Of a stretch of 64,000 nucleotides of DNA, positions 46,002 through 53,317 are shown piece after piece; positions within the stretch are counted from its first letter, which is position 1; every line of letters starts with the position of its first letter. Source of the stretch: Candidatus Saccharimonadota bacterium (lineage in GTDB: Bacteria; Patescibacteriota; Saccharimonadia; Saccharimonadales; Saccharimonadaceae). A program made the translations under genes and the position numbers. Where the stretch lies: contig JAFWJH010000004.1 of the NCBI GenBank assembly GCA_017511645.1, positions 1-64,000 of the forward strand, read 5' to 3'. The notes below the pieces were generated by a model that did not search any database, had not been told where the DNA came from, and saw only the letters and a list, made by a program, of their open reading frames with translations.

Positions 46002-46390
46002 TATTTATTCTCCTTCCCTGCATTCTTGTCCGCCTTGGCCTTTTTGTCGGTCTTAGCTTCCTTTGCGCTGGTTTTAGTTTCTTCTTGCTCTTCAAATACT
46101 TTGATAGAGTCACCTTTTTTCAGCCTTACGTAAGCAAACTTCTTATCTTGGCGATAAGTTGTACCAGGATAAGCGTGCTTACCTTTGCTGTATTTAGTCT
46201 TTTTACCATTACGGATCAACGTGCGTACATCAGTTACGGTCACGTTAAACTCTTTTTCTACCATTCTAGCAATCTCTTGCTTACCCATCGTACGCTTCAC
46301 AGGGAAAACGTAAATCCGGTTAGTTTGCTCAAGATAGCTTTTTTCGGTAGCGCGTGGCTCTAAGAGGTTCAATTTGATTTCTTCTGCCAT
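46001..46390 (-). CDS. rplW: 50S ribosomal protein uL23
   Basis: A 129-residue tunnel-exit protein that docks SRP and trigger factor. Core: EPRATEKSYLEQTNRIYVFPVKRTMGKQEIARMVEKEFNVTVTDVRTL, YRQDKKFAYVRLKKGDSIKVFE. A 30-residue Lys/Ala/Thr tail is extra. Confidence 0.95.
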   Translation of the reverse strand: MAEEIKLNLLEPRATEKSYLEQTNRIYVFPVKRTMGKQEIARMVEKEFNVTVTDVRTLIRNGKKTKYSKGKHAYPGTTYRQDKKFAYVRLKKGDSIKVFEEQEETKTSAKEAKTDKKAKADKNAGKENK

Positions 46391-46391
46391 C

Positions 46392-46991
46392 TTACTTCTC
46401 CTCTCCCATTAGCCATTTTTCAGTCTCCTTAAGAGCTGCTTCACTAAATATGATCGCATCTGCATTCATAATATCGAAAACATTAAGATATGTAGCACGC
46501 ACTAGCTTTACATTCGACAAATTATTAGTAGAGCGAAGAACTTCTGGAGTTTTTTCAGCTGCTACTGCGAGTACATTTTTGCCATCAAGCTTCATATCTT
46601 TCAAAACTTTGGCAGCTGTCTTAGTCTTACCGTCAAATTTTACTGCTGGATCAAGCACAAATACAGCCTTATCTGCATTCTTCATTGACAAAGCCTGACG
46701 TACGGCCAAACGCTTTGAAGATTTAGCGATTTTCTTGGTGAAGTTCTCTTCGCCAGTGCGACCAAATGCCACGCCACCATGACGCCAAATCGGGTTACGG
46801 GTAGAGCCAAAACGTGCCCGACCGGTACCTTTTTGTCTCCATGGTTTCTTACCGCCACCACGTACTTCGCCACGTTTCAAAGTTTTAGCGTGTGAAGAAC
46901 GTGAGTTTGCAAGATAAGCATCATAAGCAAGTTTTACGAGCTCATGATTTTCTACTTTTAGTCCAAAGATATCTTTATTCAACGTCGCCAT
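46392..46991 (-). CDS. rplD: 50S ribosomal protein uL4
   Basis: A 199-residue protein with the extended tunnel loop (GGGKKPWRQKGTGRARFGSTRNPIWRHGGVAFG). In E. coli uL4 represses the S10 operon by binding its leader; a structured leader also exists here upstream of rplC. Confidence 0.97.
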   Translation of the reverse strand: MATLNKDIFGLKVENHELVKLAYDAYLANSRSSHAKTLKRGEVRGGGKKPWRQKGTGRARFGSTRNPIWRHGGVAFGRTGEENFTKKIAKSSKRLAVRQALSMKNADKAVFVLDPAVKFDGKTKTAAKVLKDMKLDGKNVLAVAAEKTPEVLRSTNNLSNVKLVRATYLNVFDIMNADAIIFSEAALKETEKWLMGEEK

Positions 46992-46992
46992 A

Positions 46993-47613
46993 TTACTCCT
47001 TTCCCTCCACGCTTACAATACCTTTCTTCGGGCCAGGCACAGCGCCTTTTAGACCGATCAGGTTATTTTCCGCGTCGATATAAGCGACTACGAGATTCTT
47101 TACGGTTACTTGGTCGTGACCCATGCGGCCTGGCATTTTCTTGCCCTTCCAGACTTTTTGTGGATACATCGAACCAATCGAACCTACACGGCGGATATTA
47201 CCCTTAAAACCGTGCGTATTACGGGATTCGTTAAAGTTATAACGTTTCACTGTACCAGCAAAACCCTTACCTTTACTCGTCCCAGTTACGGCTACCTTAT
47301 CACCTAGCTTAAAGCTATCCACAGTAAGATTATCGCCGAGCTTCATCCCTTCAGGAATCTCTTCTACGCGAAACTCCTTCAAGACTTTAGGATTGATATT
47401 TTCACCAGCCTTTTTTACATGGACAGATACCGACTTGCTCAGATTCTTACCCTGACCATATCCCACCTGCACAGCGTTATAACCATCAGTATCGACGGTT
47501 TTAATCTGAGTCACCGTGCAAGGGCCAGCTTGGAGGATAGTTACTGGCGTAACTTCACCCGTATCGCCGATGATCTGGGTCATACCAATTTTGGTGCCGA
47601 GAATGACTTGCAT
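46993..47613 (-). CDS. rplC: 50S ribosomal protein uL3
   Basis: A 206-residue protein reaching the peptidyl-transferase centre (MQVILGTKIGMTQIIGDTGEVTPVTILQAGPCTVTQIKT, GFAGTVKRYNFNESRNTHGF, PGRMGHDQVTVKNLVV). First gene of the cluster; rpsJ (uS10), which normally precedes it, is absent. AGGAAAGGAATAGG precedes the ATG. Confidence 0.97.
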   Translation of the reverse strand: MQVILGTKIGMTQIIGDTGEVTPVTILQAGPCTVTQIKTVDTDGYNAVQVGYGQGKNLSKSVSVHVKKAGENINPKVLKEFRVEEIPEGMKLGDNLTVDSFKLGDKVAVTGTSKGKGFAGTVKRYNFNESRNTHGFKGNIRRVGSIGSMYPQKVWKGKKMPGRMGHDQVTVKNLVVAYIDAENNLIGLKGAVPGPKKGIVSVEGKE

Positions 47614-47814
47614 CCTATTCCTTTCCTTTATTTTGTTTGATTATTTAGAGTTTTGCCTCTGTACAACAGGCAAAACTACCACACTCGCCTATAGCAAGCA
47701 ATTTCGAAAGTTTTATCTCTGTACACCAGACAAAACTTTACACTATTAAAACTAGACTTTTAGGCCGGTTTCTTCCATCCTTCGACTTCAGACCTCACCT
47801 TATGTCTAGATAAC
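47614..47814 (-). promoter_or_regulatory. structured leader of the S10-type operon
   Basis: About 200 untranslated bases. Two similar hairpins stand in tandem: 47707-47739 (12-bp arms) and 47649-47677 (10-bp arms), both with a loop that reads TGTACAG on the mRNA. Upstream, CTAGAC (47752-47757) can pair with GTCTAG (47804-47809). The arrangement suggests feedback control by a ribosomal protein. Confidence 0.6.
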
Positions 47815-47820
47815 TCTCAC

Positions 47821-47849
47821 ATTATAGCACACATCCGCCCCTTTTTCAA
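47821..47849 (-). promoter_or_regulatory. promoter of the rplC operon
   Basis: Minus strand TTGAAA, 17 bases, TATAAT, with TGTGC before the -10. Confidence 0.75.
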
Positions 47850-47875
47850 CCCCTATTTTACTATATTTTTACAAG

Positions 47876-47901
47876 AAAAAGCCCCGGAGTTTCACCGGAG
47901 C
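47876..47901 (-). terminator. terminator of the gene at 47917
   Basis: GCTCCGG pairs with CCGGGGC (one G-U), then TTTTT on the minus strand. Confidence 0.75.
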
Positions 47902-47916
47902 AGTTTCATCTTTAAC

Positions 47917-48258
47917 TTATTCGCTATCTTCTTCATACACATCATTTTTGATTCTTTTTCTGTAAAACAGAAACCAAATCACCATAATGATGATCTCTAC
48001 CGCAACCAACGCCGCCAAAGCGATAATCTTATGCGATAAATCCGTACCGAGCGAAGAGAAAAACAGCAATAAAGCAATCACAGCCTGCAGGCCCGCCGGA
48101 AAACGAATATTGTCCGATATAACCGCAATCAAAACAATAATACCAAGTGTTCCGCCAAGCATCACACACTGCACTGTCTCTGCTGCTACCCCAAGGCTCA
48201 GCATGATGATTGAAGCAATCGCCATCAATGCATCAAAGATCAATACGAAAAAAGTCAT
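47917..48258 (-). CDS. hypothetical four-helix membrane protein
   Basis: A 113-residue protein made almost entirely of four hydrophobic helices (FFVLIFDALMAIASIIML, CVMLGGTLGIIVLIAVI, LQAVIALLLFFSSLG, IIALAALVAVEIIIMVIWFLFY), ending in a charged tail (RKRIKNDVYEEDSE). No family recognised. GGGGAGGG precedes the ATG. It is a single-gene unit with its own promoter and terminator. Confidence 0.8.
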   Translation of the reverse strand: MTFFVLIFDALMAIASIIMLSLGVAAETVQCVMLGGTLGIIVLIAVISDNIRFPAGLQAVIALLLFFSSLGTDLSHKIIALAALVAVEIIIMVIWFLFYRKRIKNDVYEEDSE

Positions 48259-48300
48259 ATTCTATCCCTCCCCGATAGTTATTTTAATGTGCATACCCTC

Positions 48301-48329
48301 ATTATACCACACATGCTTATTTTTGTCAA
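48301..48329 (-). promoter_or_regulatory. promoter of the gene at 47917
   Basis: Minus strand TTGACA, 17 bases, TATAAT: full consensus in both boxes. Confidence 0.8.
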
Positions 48330-48343
48330 TAGTAATATCACGA

Positions 48344-48367
48344 AAATGGGAGGCAATATAGCCTCCC
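48344..48367 (-). terminator. terminator of the pair 49344-48382
   Basis: GGGAGGC pairs perfectly with GCCTCCC across 6 bases; ATTTTC follows on the minus strand. Confidence 0.7.
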
Positions 48368-48381
48368 GATCGTTTTGCAGA

Positions 48382-48696
48382 TTAATCCCAGCAATACTGG
48401 TATTCCCTGAACCCAGGGTCGTACCAGCGTATGCACCTCGTAGCAAAGCCGACAATCGTCTTTTTTGCATATGGCACTGCATCATCATTATGACGAATAT
48501 ACAAGATATGAAGCTTGGATTTTCTTCGCAACCTTCTCTCTATCTTTTTGAGATCCCTTTTTAAATACGGGCTCAAACCACAGTTATCAAAGAAGTCTTT
48601 CAGCTCCTCTTCTACTATTTTTTGGTCAATATTCATCAAATTGCCACTACGAGACTTGCGCACCATGGCGTTAGTCAGCTGAAAATATTTCTGCAT
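48382..48696 (-). CDS. hypothetical basic protein
   Basis: A 104-residue soluble protein of unknown function, rich in Lys, Arg and aromatic residues (YLKRDLKKIERRLRRKSKLHILYIRHND, CIRWYDPGFREYQYCWD). Its charge would suit nucleic-acid binding, but no known fold is evident. AGGGAGGTG precedes the ATG at ideal spacing. It is the second gene after the sigma-like gene. Confidence 0.75.
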   Translation of the reverse strand: MQKYFQLTNAMVRKSRSGNLMNIDQKIVEEELKDFFDNCGLSPYLKRDLKKIERRLRRKSKLHILYIRHNDDAVPYAKKTIVGFATRCIRWYDPGFREYQYCWD

Positions 48697-48708
48697 TTTT
48701 TCACCTCC

Positions 48709-49344
48709 CTACACATCAAAATCTTTACAAAATGCTGTTTTAAAAATCGAAGTGTCAAAAATTGCAATCAATTTACCCAATGCTTTATCTCTACGATTTC
48801 GAATCACTGATTCGTCCTCTTCGCCCAAGATCTTTGCAATACTGTAGATATCTCTACAAATGCCATCCTTTAGGCCAAAGATACATTTGATCAAACCATA
48901 CTCGTCATCGAGAGCAGCTTCGAGTGCTGCATGCAAAGCCTCCATTATTGATTCTGAAGTTCCGACAAACTGCTCATATTTTTCATTCGAAAAATACTTT
49001 AAGCCTCTGTAAATGTTTGATTGCTCATCTGTGAAGCTTTCGTCATAATTGCCGCTCATTGCGCCAATTATCAAAGCCAACCAATTAAAGCTTGTCTGAT
49101 ATTCGTTAAAATCATGGCGAATATAGCCAGCTTTGTTTAGCGCATTCTGAATCTCCAGGTAACAATTCCTTGCCTGATCAGGATCCTCTATTTTCTGCGC
49201 CAAATCATCAGCCAACGTACCCACTCTCGCGGACAAAATTACACCACTGATAGGAAAATGATCGCCCATCAACGAAATTACAGCTTGGCTTACGCCAATT
49301 TCCTCAAACGATTTCAGTTCATTCGCCTTTTTACATTTTGTCAT
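48709..49344 (-). CDS. hypothetical protein with sigma-region-4-like C terminus
   Basis: A 211-residue soluble protein. The N-terminal 150 residues are unrecognised. The C-terminal part (IFGLKDGICRDIYSIAKILGEEDESVIRNRRDKALGKLIAIFD) resembles sigma-70 region 4: a hydrophobic-FGL-xDG segment, a helix, and a second helix with xxVIRNRRDKALGKL. A DNA-binding or sigma-like role is therefore possible but unproven; no region 2 was seen. The start at 49344 has GAGGGGG upstream; the frame also extends to a TTG at 49362. Confidence 0.7.
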   Translation of the reverse strand: MTKCKKANELKSFEEIGVSQAVISLMGDHFPISGVILSARVGTLADDLAQKIEDPDQARNCYLEIQNALNKAGYIRHDFNEYQTSFNWLALIIGAMSGNYDESFTDEQSNIYRGLKYFSNEKYEQFVGTSESIMEALHAALEAALDDEYGLIKCIFGLKDGICRDIYSIAKILGEEDESVIRNRRDKALGKLIAIFDTSIFKTAFCKDFDV

Positions 49345-49669
49345 TTCTGTAGTCCCCCTCAAGGTATATTTTTTAATTTACTGGTGCAAAAACACCCCAC
49401 CGAGCCAAAACTCAGCTTCATAAATTATAGCACAAACACAATAAAAAGTCAAGATACAGTCTGCCCATCCTATTGACCTTTACAATAATTTCACTTAAGA
49501 GCGAGTCACTGCTCTTCTATTTGAACAGTAACTTTTTTAGTTTTAGGTTTGCGCTTGAATCCCCTTTCGGAGCGGACCTATGCGGATAAGGTCTGCTCGT
49601 CTCACGGGAGATCTATATTTTTCGCTCTAATGGCTATTTTTTGCTATACTTATATCAAAAGGAGGTAAA
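49345..49669. other. structured intergenic region
   Basis: No gene seen over about 300 bases. It contains the minus-strand promoter at 49424-49452, an AAGAGC/GCTCTT hairpin (near 49497-49516) and a 10-bp stem GAGCGGACCT/AGGTCTGCTC (near 49576-49605). It ends with the plus-strand -10 TATACT (near 49643) and AAGGAGG for the gene at 49670. TTGACC with TAAGAG 17 bases later (near 49473) could start a small plus-strand RNA ending at ATATTTTT. Confidence 0.45.
49424..49452 (-). promoter_or_regulatory. accessory-type promoter for 49344-48382
   Basis: Minus strand TTGACT, 17 bases, TATAAT; nearly identical to those at 53733 and 59032. Confidence 0.8.
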
Positions 49670-51004
49670 ATGTCAGAAAAAGTACCTAGGCCAAATAATT
49701 TCGACCCAGTAGAATTCGCCAAATCTATAGAAGATTCAACTCCCAAAAATTCACGCCTGCTCGGCCAAACGGCTCTAAATAGTGCATATTCCGTTGACCT
49801 TAATTTAGGGGCAGTTGAAAGATATAATTATCCTGAATTACATGATCATTTTATTCATATCCTCAATAAAAGAATTGATCAATATATCTCAGAAGAATAT
49901 GATGTAGAAAAAGAGATACGAGAGCCACTAGCTAAGGCTCCAGACTCTATAAAAAAGATGCAAAATGAAATATTTTCAGATTTAATAAGACCCGAAGACC
50001 ATTTCATCATGAGGACAATCCGACCAGAAAAATGTGAAACAAGGACAGAGGTGAAGGTTTTTGCCGCGGTCTTTGGTGAAAAAGTCCCCGAAGTCTATGA
50101 TTTTACTAGTAAAATAACTGAAAAAGGCAATAGCGAAGAATACATTATCCCTGACAAAACTATCAAAAATTTTATTTCTTGGTACCACAATCGCGCATCA
50201 GACGAAAGCAAAGATATTTTTCGTGAGTTAAATTCTTATGCTAATGATTATAAAAACTATGTACATATCGCTAGCAAATATAATATTCTTCCAAAAGAAT
50301 TCGAAGAAAAAGTAAAACTTTTGAATGACGAATCTGAGGACGCTTTTAGCGTAGAATACGGTCTATTAGATGCCATTAATGCATATAGGGAAACTTCCGA
50401 TGAACTTTATAAAATTGGCGGAACGTGTGAATATGCAGGGCATTCTTTCATTAGAAATAAAAAAATAAATTTAAGGCTTGATCTATGTTTAAAAAATCAT
50501 GGAAAATTATATCCTACAGGATTAAGCACATTTTACCACGAACTAACACACGCTGCGTCTGGAGATGACATACTATTCGGTAACAATGAAAAAGCGAGAA
50601 GAATTTTTAATGAAGCCTTAACGGAAAGTATTTGCAATCGTATCATGAAAATAGTTGATTTGAGCAAGTATTCTAATATTGATAACGAAGCGTTGAACAA
50701 CATAGAGTCTTTTGGAGGACGATCGTACAAAACAGAAAGAAAAGTTTTAGAATATTTATCATCCGGCGGAAAAAAGAATATCAGCCCAGCAGAATTTTAT
50801 ATTGCGTATATTGACGAAAATCTTTATGATGAGGATTTTAGCATTAACAACCCTGGCCCAAATCAACAAAAACTAATCGACGATCTTTTAGAATCTTTCC
50901 CAGAATGCAAAGATTTAACTGGCCTTGGCAAAATGATAGTAGACAAATTTAATGAGTTAAAAGAAAGCTCAAAAGAAGACGCCGCGTCTCACGCCTCTGC
51001 TTGA
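49670..51004 (+). CDS. putative cytoplasmic zinc metallopeptidase
   Basis: A 444-residue protein with no signal peptide. The zincin motif HELTH occupies residues 290-294 (LSTFYHELTHAASGDD). A likely third ligand, Glu, is 21 or 25 residues further on in FNEALTESI, the gluzincin pattern. The rest (charged, helical, Asn/Lys/Glu-rich) matches nothing I know. Codon choice is more AT-rich than in neighbouring housekeeping genes, which may indicate recent acquisition. AAGGAGG precedes the ATG by 5 bases. Single-gene unit. Confidence 0.75.
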   Translation: MSEKVPRPNNFDPVEFAKSIEDSTPKNSRLLGQTALNSAYSVDLNLGAVERYNYPELHDHFIHILNKRIDQYISEEYDVEKEIREPLAKAPDSIKKMQNEIFSDLIRPEDHFIMRTIRPEKCETRTEVKVFAAVFGEKVPEVYDFTSKITEKGNSEEYIIPDKTIKNFISWYHNRASDESKDIFRELNSYANDYKNYVHIASKYNILPKEFEEKVKLLNDESEDAFSVEYGLLDAINAYRETSDELYKIGGTCEYAGHSFIRNKKINLRLDLCLKNHGKLYPTGLSTFYHELTHAASGDDILFGNNEKARRIFNEALTESICNRIMKIVDLSKYSNIDNEALNNIESFGGRSYKTERKVLEYLSSGGKKNISPAEFYIAYIDENLYDEDFSINNPGPNQQKLIDDLLESFPECKDLTGLGKMIVDKFNELKESSKEDAASHASA

Positions 51005-51015
51005 TTCCCACCATT

Positions 51016-51048
51016 AAAAAGCCCCGGCTGGCTGCCGGGGACATTTTT
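51016..51048. terminator. bidirectional terminator 51004/51047
   Basis: CCCCGGC pairs perfectly with GCCGGGG across 5 bases, with T-runs on both sides; it serves the two converging genes. Confidence 0.85.
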
Positions 51049-51277
51049 AGTCGCTATTTTTAGCGTCTTTTTTGTGTCGCTTTGAAGCCTCTACTGCATT
51101 GATTATTCCGAATACTAAGCAATATATATTAGCTATAAATACGATAAATATAATTGCTGTGGCAGTAAATCTATCAAACGAACCTGGGCGATAAACCAAT
51201 GTATATACATAAATACATAAAATAATATCACCGATAATTTTACTAACGATCCCAAAACTTAATGCTTTTTCTTTCAT
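51047..51277 (-). CDS. hypothetical two-helix membrane protein
   Basis: A 76-residue protein with two hydrophobic helices (IVSKIIGDIILCIYVYTLV and TAIIFIVFIANIYCLVFGI) and a basic tail (KRHKKDAKNSD). Function unknown. The start at 51277 has AAAGGAG 6 bases upstream; the longer frame from 51307 has none. It follows a 26-codon ORF and the gene at 51430 and may share their transcript. Confidence 0.75.
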   Translation of the reverse strand: MKEKALSFGIVSKIIGDIILCIYVYTLVYRPGSFDRFTATAIIFIVFIANIYCLVFGIINAVEASKRHKKDAKNSD

Positions 51278-51303
51278 GGTTTTCTCCTTTAAATAGTACA
51301 TAG

Positions 51304-51384
51304 TCAAAATCTATAATCACTAAAAGCCTTCCCAAAACAGAAAGCGTAGCATGGGTTCAGCGGGCCGTCACCGGCCCGCAACAT
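51304..51384 (-). CDS. small 26-residue ORF with strong ribosome binding site
   Basis: ATG at 51384 to TGA at 51304. A perfect AAGGAGG (51394-51400) stands 9 bases before the ATG. The peptide begins MLRAGDGPLNPCY and has two Cys. A GC-rich hairpin (GCGGGCC/GGCCCGC) covers codons 3-9. It lies between the genes at 51430 and 51277, reading the same way. No other support is available. Confidence 0.45.
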   Translation of the reverse strand: MLRAGDGPLNPCYAFCFGKAFSDYRF

Positions 51385-51429
51385 AGACGTTATCCTCCTT
51401 AGATCTTAAAGTACGCCAATGCGTAGTTG

Positions 51430-51819
51430 TTAGTCGTATTCGTCCTCACTAGTCTTACTGTATCCGTAAAGCTCACTACGATACTCATTTGGATCATAGT
51501 CCAAACGAAGATCATCTTCTGATAGCTCGCGAACACGATCGCAATATCCTATGACTTCATGATCCTTCAAATAGCCAACTACAAAACTCGCAATTGGCGC
51601 ATCAAAGCGAAACGCGTCATCATAGCATAGTGCGAGCTCCCACAAGGCATCGTCATAACCATGACCATCGCCAAGCTTATCAACGGAAACTGAGAAACCA
51701 TTCGGGTAACCTACCATCATATGGTAACCCTCGTTATCACGAGGCTTGACCACAAAGTCGATAGACCCGTTAATGATCTCTTCAAACATTAGTTCAGACA
51801 TGAAAGAGAAATTCATCAT
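51430..51819 (-). CDS. hypothetical acidic protein
   Basis: A 129-residue soluble protein, rich in Asp, Glu and Tyr (GHGYDDALWELALCYDDAFRFDAPIASFVVGYL, ELSEDDLRLDYDPNEYRSELYGYSKTSEDEYD). No family recognised. The start at 51819 (ATGATG) has AAGGA at good spacing. A leader of about 195 bases with a hairpin (TGCGTAGT/ACTACGCA near 51961-51979) precedes it. Confidence 0.75.
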   Translation of the reverse strand: MMNFSFMSELMFEEIINGSIDFVVKPRDNEGYHMMVGYPNGFSVSVDKLGDGHGYDDALWELALCYDDAFRFDAPIASFVVGYLKDHEVIGYCDRVRELSEDDLRLDYDPNEYRSELYGYSKTSEDEYD

Positions 51820-52021
51820 AACGAATTCCTTTCTGCCATGGGCTTCACGCAAAAAAGCGCTTATACCACCCGACCTCTGGCCACCCAAAGTCGAAACACT
51901 TTTGTTTCAGTCTTGGGCCGTACTATCCTTTCAAAATAGCCGTTTCAGTCCTCATTCTATTGCGTAGTTCAACTACGCACGTAAAAGTCCGTCTTGCCAC
52001 AATTGCAGCAAAACTCCCGTA

Positions 52022-52050
52022 ATTATATCACACATACTTATTTTTGTCAA
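52022..52050 (-). promoter_or_regulatory. promoter of the gene at 51430
   Basis: Minus strand TTGACA, 17 bases, TATAAT with TGTGA before it; shares most spacer bases with the promoter at 48301. Confidence 0.8.
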
Positions 52051-52073
52051 TAATAATAACATATTTTACACAA

Positions 52074-52098
52074 AAAATACCCCGGCATAACACCGGGG
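52074..52098 (-). terminator. terminator of the gene at 52105
   Basis: CCCCGG (52080-52085) pairs with 52093-52098 across 7 bases; TATTTTTTG follows on the minus strand. Confidence 0.8.
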
Positions 52099-52104
52099 CG
52101 GGAA

Positions 52105-52461
52105 TCAAGAATTATTTTTCGGATCTAAAATATCTTCTATTCTTCCCTTTACTCCAGGAGATCCGTAATTTACGAACTCCTCGCCCAATACTTTGAGTTT
52201 TTTGTCCCTGTCACCCAAAAGGGTCAGGACATTACCCAGAGTCACTGTGAACTGCGTTCCAAGGAACACCTTCTCATTGACGATAGCATCCCACAGATTT
52301 GCATAGATCGAATCTATGTCTCCTCTGCGAAATAATTCGCTCATGGCCGGCATAGCCATAATTGAATTATTGGTCGCCAACCCTTCATGAAAGAGTTCTG
52401 CAACTCTGGCGTCGTTGAGAGTTAATAATAACTCCCTTACTGTTAGATTTTTAAACATCAT
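52105..52461 (-). CDS. hypothetical helical protein
   Basis: A 118-residue soluble protein, probably all-helical (MMFKNLTVRELLLTLNDARVAELFHEGLA, AMPAMSELFRRGDIDSIYANLWDAIV). Unknown function. The ATGATG start has AGGAGG 9 bases upstream. Single-gene unit. Confidence 0.75.
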   Translation of the reverse strand: MMFKNLTVRELLLTLNDARVAELFHEGLATNNSIMAMPAMSELFRRGDIDSIYANLWDAIVNEKVFLGTQFTVTLGNVLTLLGDRDKKLKVLGEEFVNYGSPGVKGRIEDILDPKNNS

Positions 52462-52552
52462 AGGCGATGTCCTCCTGCGTTTGTGCCCGCCGGCAAAATC
52501 TAGAGGGCGGCAAAAGGCCACAAAAATAGCCAATCACGGCACCTCAAACCTA

Positions 52553-52580
52553 ATTATAGCACAAAAACAAAAAACGTCAA
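52553..52580 (-). promoter_or_regulatory. accessory-type promoter of the gene at 52105
   Basis: Minus strand TTGACG, 16 bases, TATAAT with TGTGC before the -10. Confidence 0.7.
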
Positions 52581-52599
52581 TAGCAAAATCGCTTCCCTC

Positions 52600-52627
52600 T
52601 TGTTTTTAACTTCACCTATGCTATAAT
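52600..52627 (+). promoter_or_regulatory. promoter of the gene at 52655
   Basis: TTGTTT, 16 bases, TATAAT with TATGC before it. Confidence 0.6.
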
Positions 52628-52654
52628 CTAACCATAATAACTAAGGAAACTCTT

Positions 52655-53278
52655 ATGGAAAACTACAACTTCTCGCCAGTAGACATCAACGACGGCACAC
52701 CGATCATACCATCCACAGATTTAGAAGAAGCCAAAACAGATGAGACAATCTCCGAAGAAGTCGGACCGACTTCAGACGAACACGGCTACGGCACTTCCGA
52801 AACTGGGGATATTTCTAGGAACGATTTAGACCAAAGTTACTACAATGCCCAAATAGGTAACCGCGTCAATGATCTCTACGCTCAAGAAGAAGCCGAATTG
52901 GAAAAAGAAAACGCAGCTTTTGAAGAAGAATGGGATAAAGAATCCGAAGCAAAACTAGCAGAACAAAAAGAAAGATATGAAGCCAAAAGAGAAGCTATGT
53001 TTAAACGTAGCATGGCAGAGCTCAGAGCTGCATTCGCCGACATGAATAAACATTTAGAAAAAATCGACGAAATCCTCGCTGAGGATCAAAAACGCGTAGA
53101 AGAAATTGAAAAAAATAAACTTACATCTCAAAAGAACAACCCACGCGCCCAATCGGAAAATAAACTTACCAATCAAACACCAGGTACAACATACGTCAAT
53201 TCACAAGGCGATCGATTCGAAACTCCGGAAGAAGCTAAGAGCAGTGAACTAGATAACGACTGGCGCATAGCAAAGTAA
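52655..53278 (+). CDS. hypothetical coiled-coil protein
   Basis: A 207-residue acidic protein. The first 70 residues are disordered and Asp/Glu/Ser-rich. A long coiled coil follows (about 72-165; EEAELEKENAAFEEEWDKESEAKLAEQKERY and later KIDEILAEDQKRVEEIEK). The Asn/Gln-rich tail has the motif TTYVNSQGDRFETPEEA. No signal peptide. AAGGAA precedes the ATG. It is divergent from the gene at 52105. Confidence 0.75.
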   Translation: MENYNFSPVDINDGTPIIPSTDLEEAKTDETISEEVGPTSDEHGYGTSETGDISRNDLDQSYYNAQIGNRVNDLYAQEEAELEKENAAFEEEWDKESEAKLAEQKERYEAKREAMFKRSMAELRAAFADMNKHLEKIDEILAEDQKRVEEIEKNKLTSQKNNPRAQSENKLTNQTPGTTYVNSQGDRFETPEEAKSSELDNDWRIAK

Positions 53279-53285
53279 AAATAAA

Positions 53286-53313
53286 AGCCCTCCAATACGG
53301 AGGGCTCATTTTT
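53286..53313. terminator. bidirectional terminator 53278/53318
   Basis: AGCCCTCC pairs perfectly with GGAGGGCT across 5 bases, T-rich on both strands; serves two converging genes. Confidence 0.85.
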
Positions 53314-53317
53314 ACTT

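Noticed and set aside
47740-47810. Eight-codon leader peptide upstream of rplC
   Set aside because: An ATG follows GAAGG with no spacing and the frame is not enriched in any regulatory codon.
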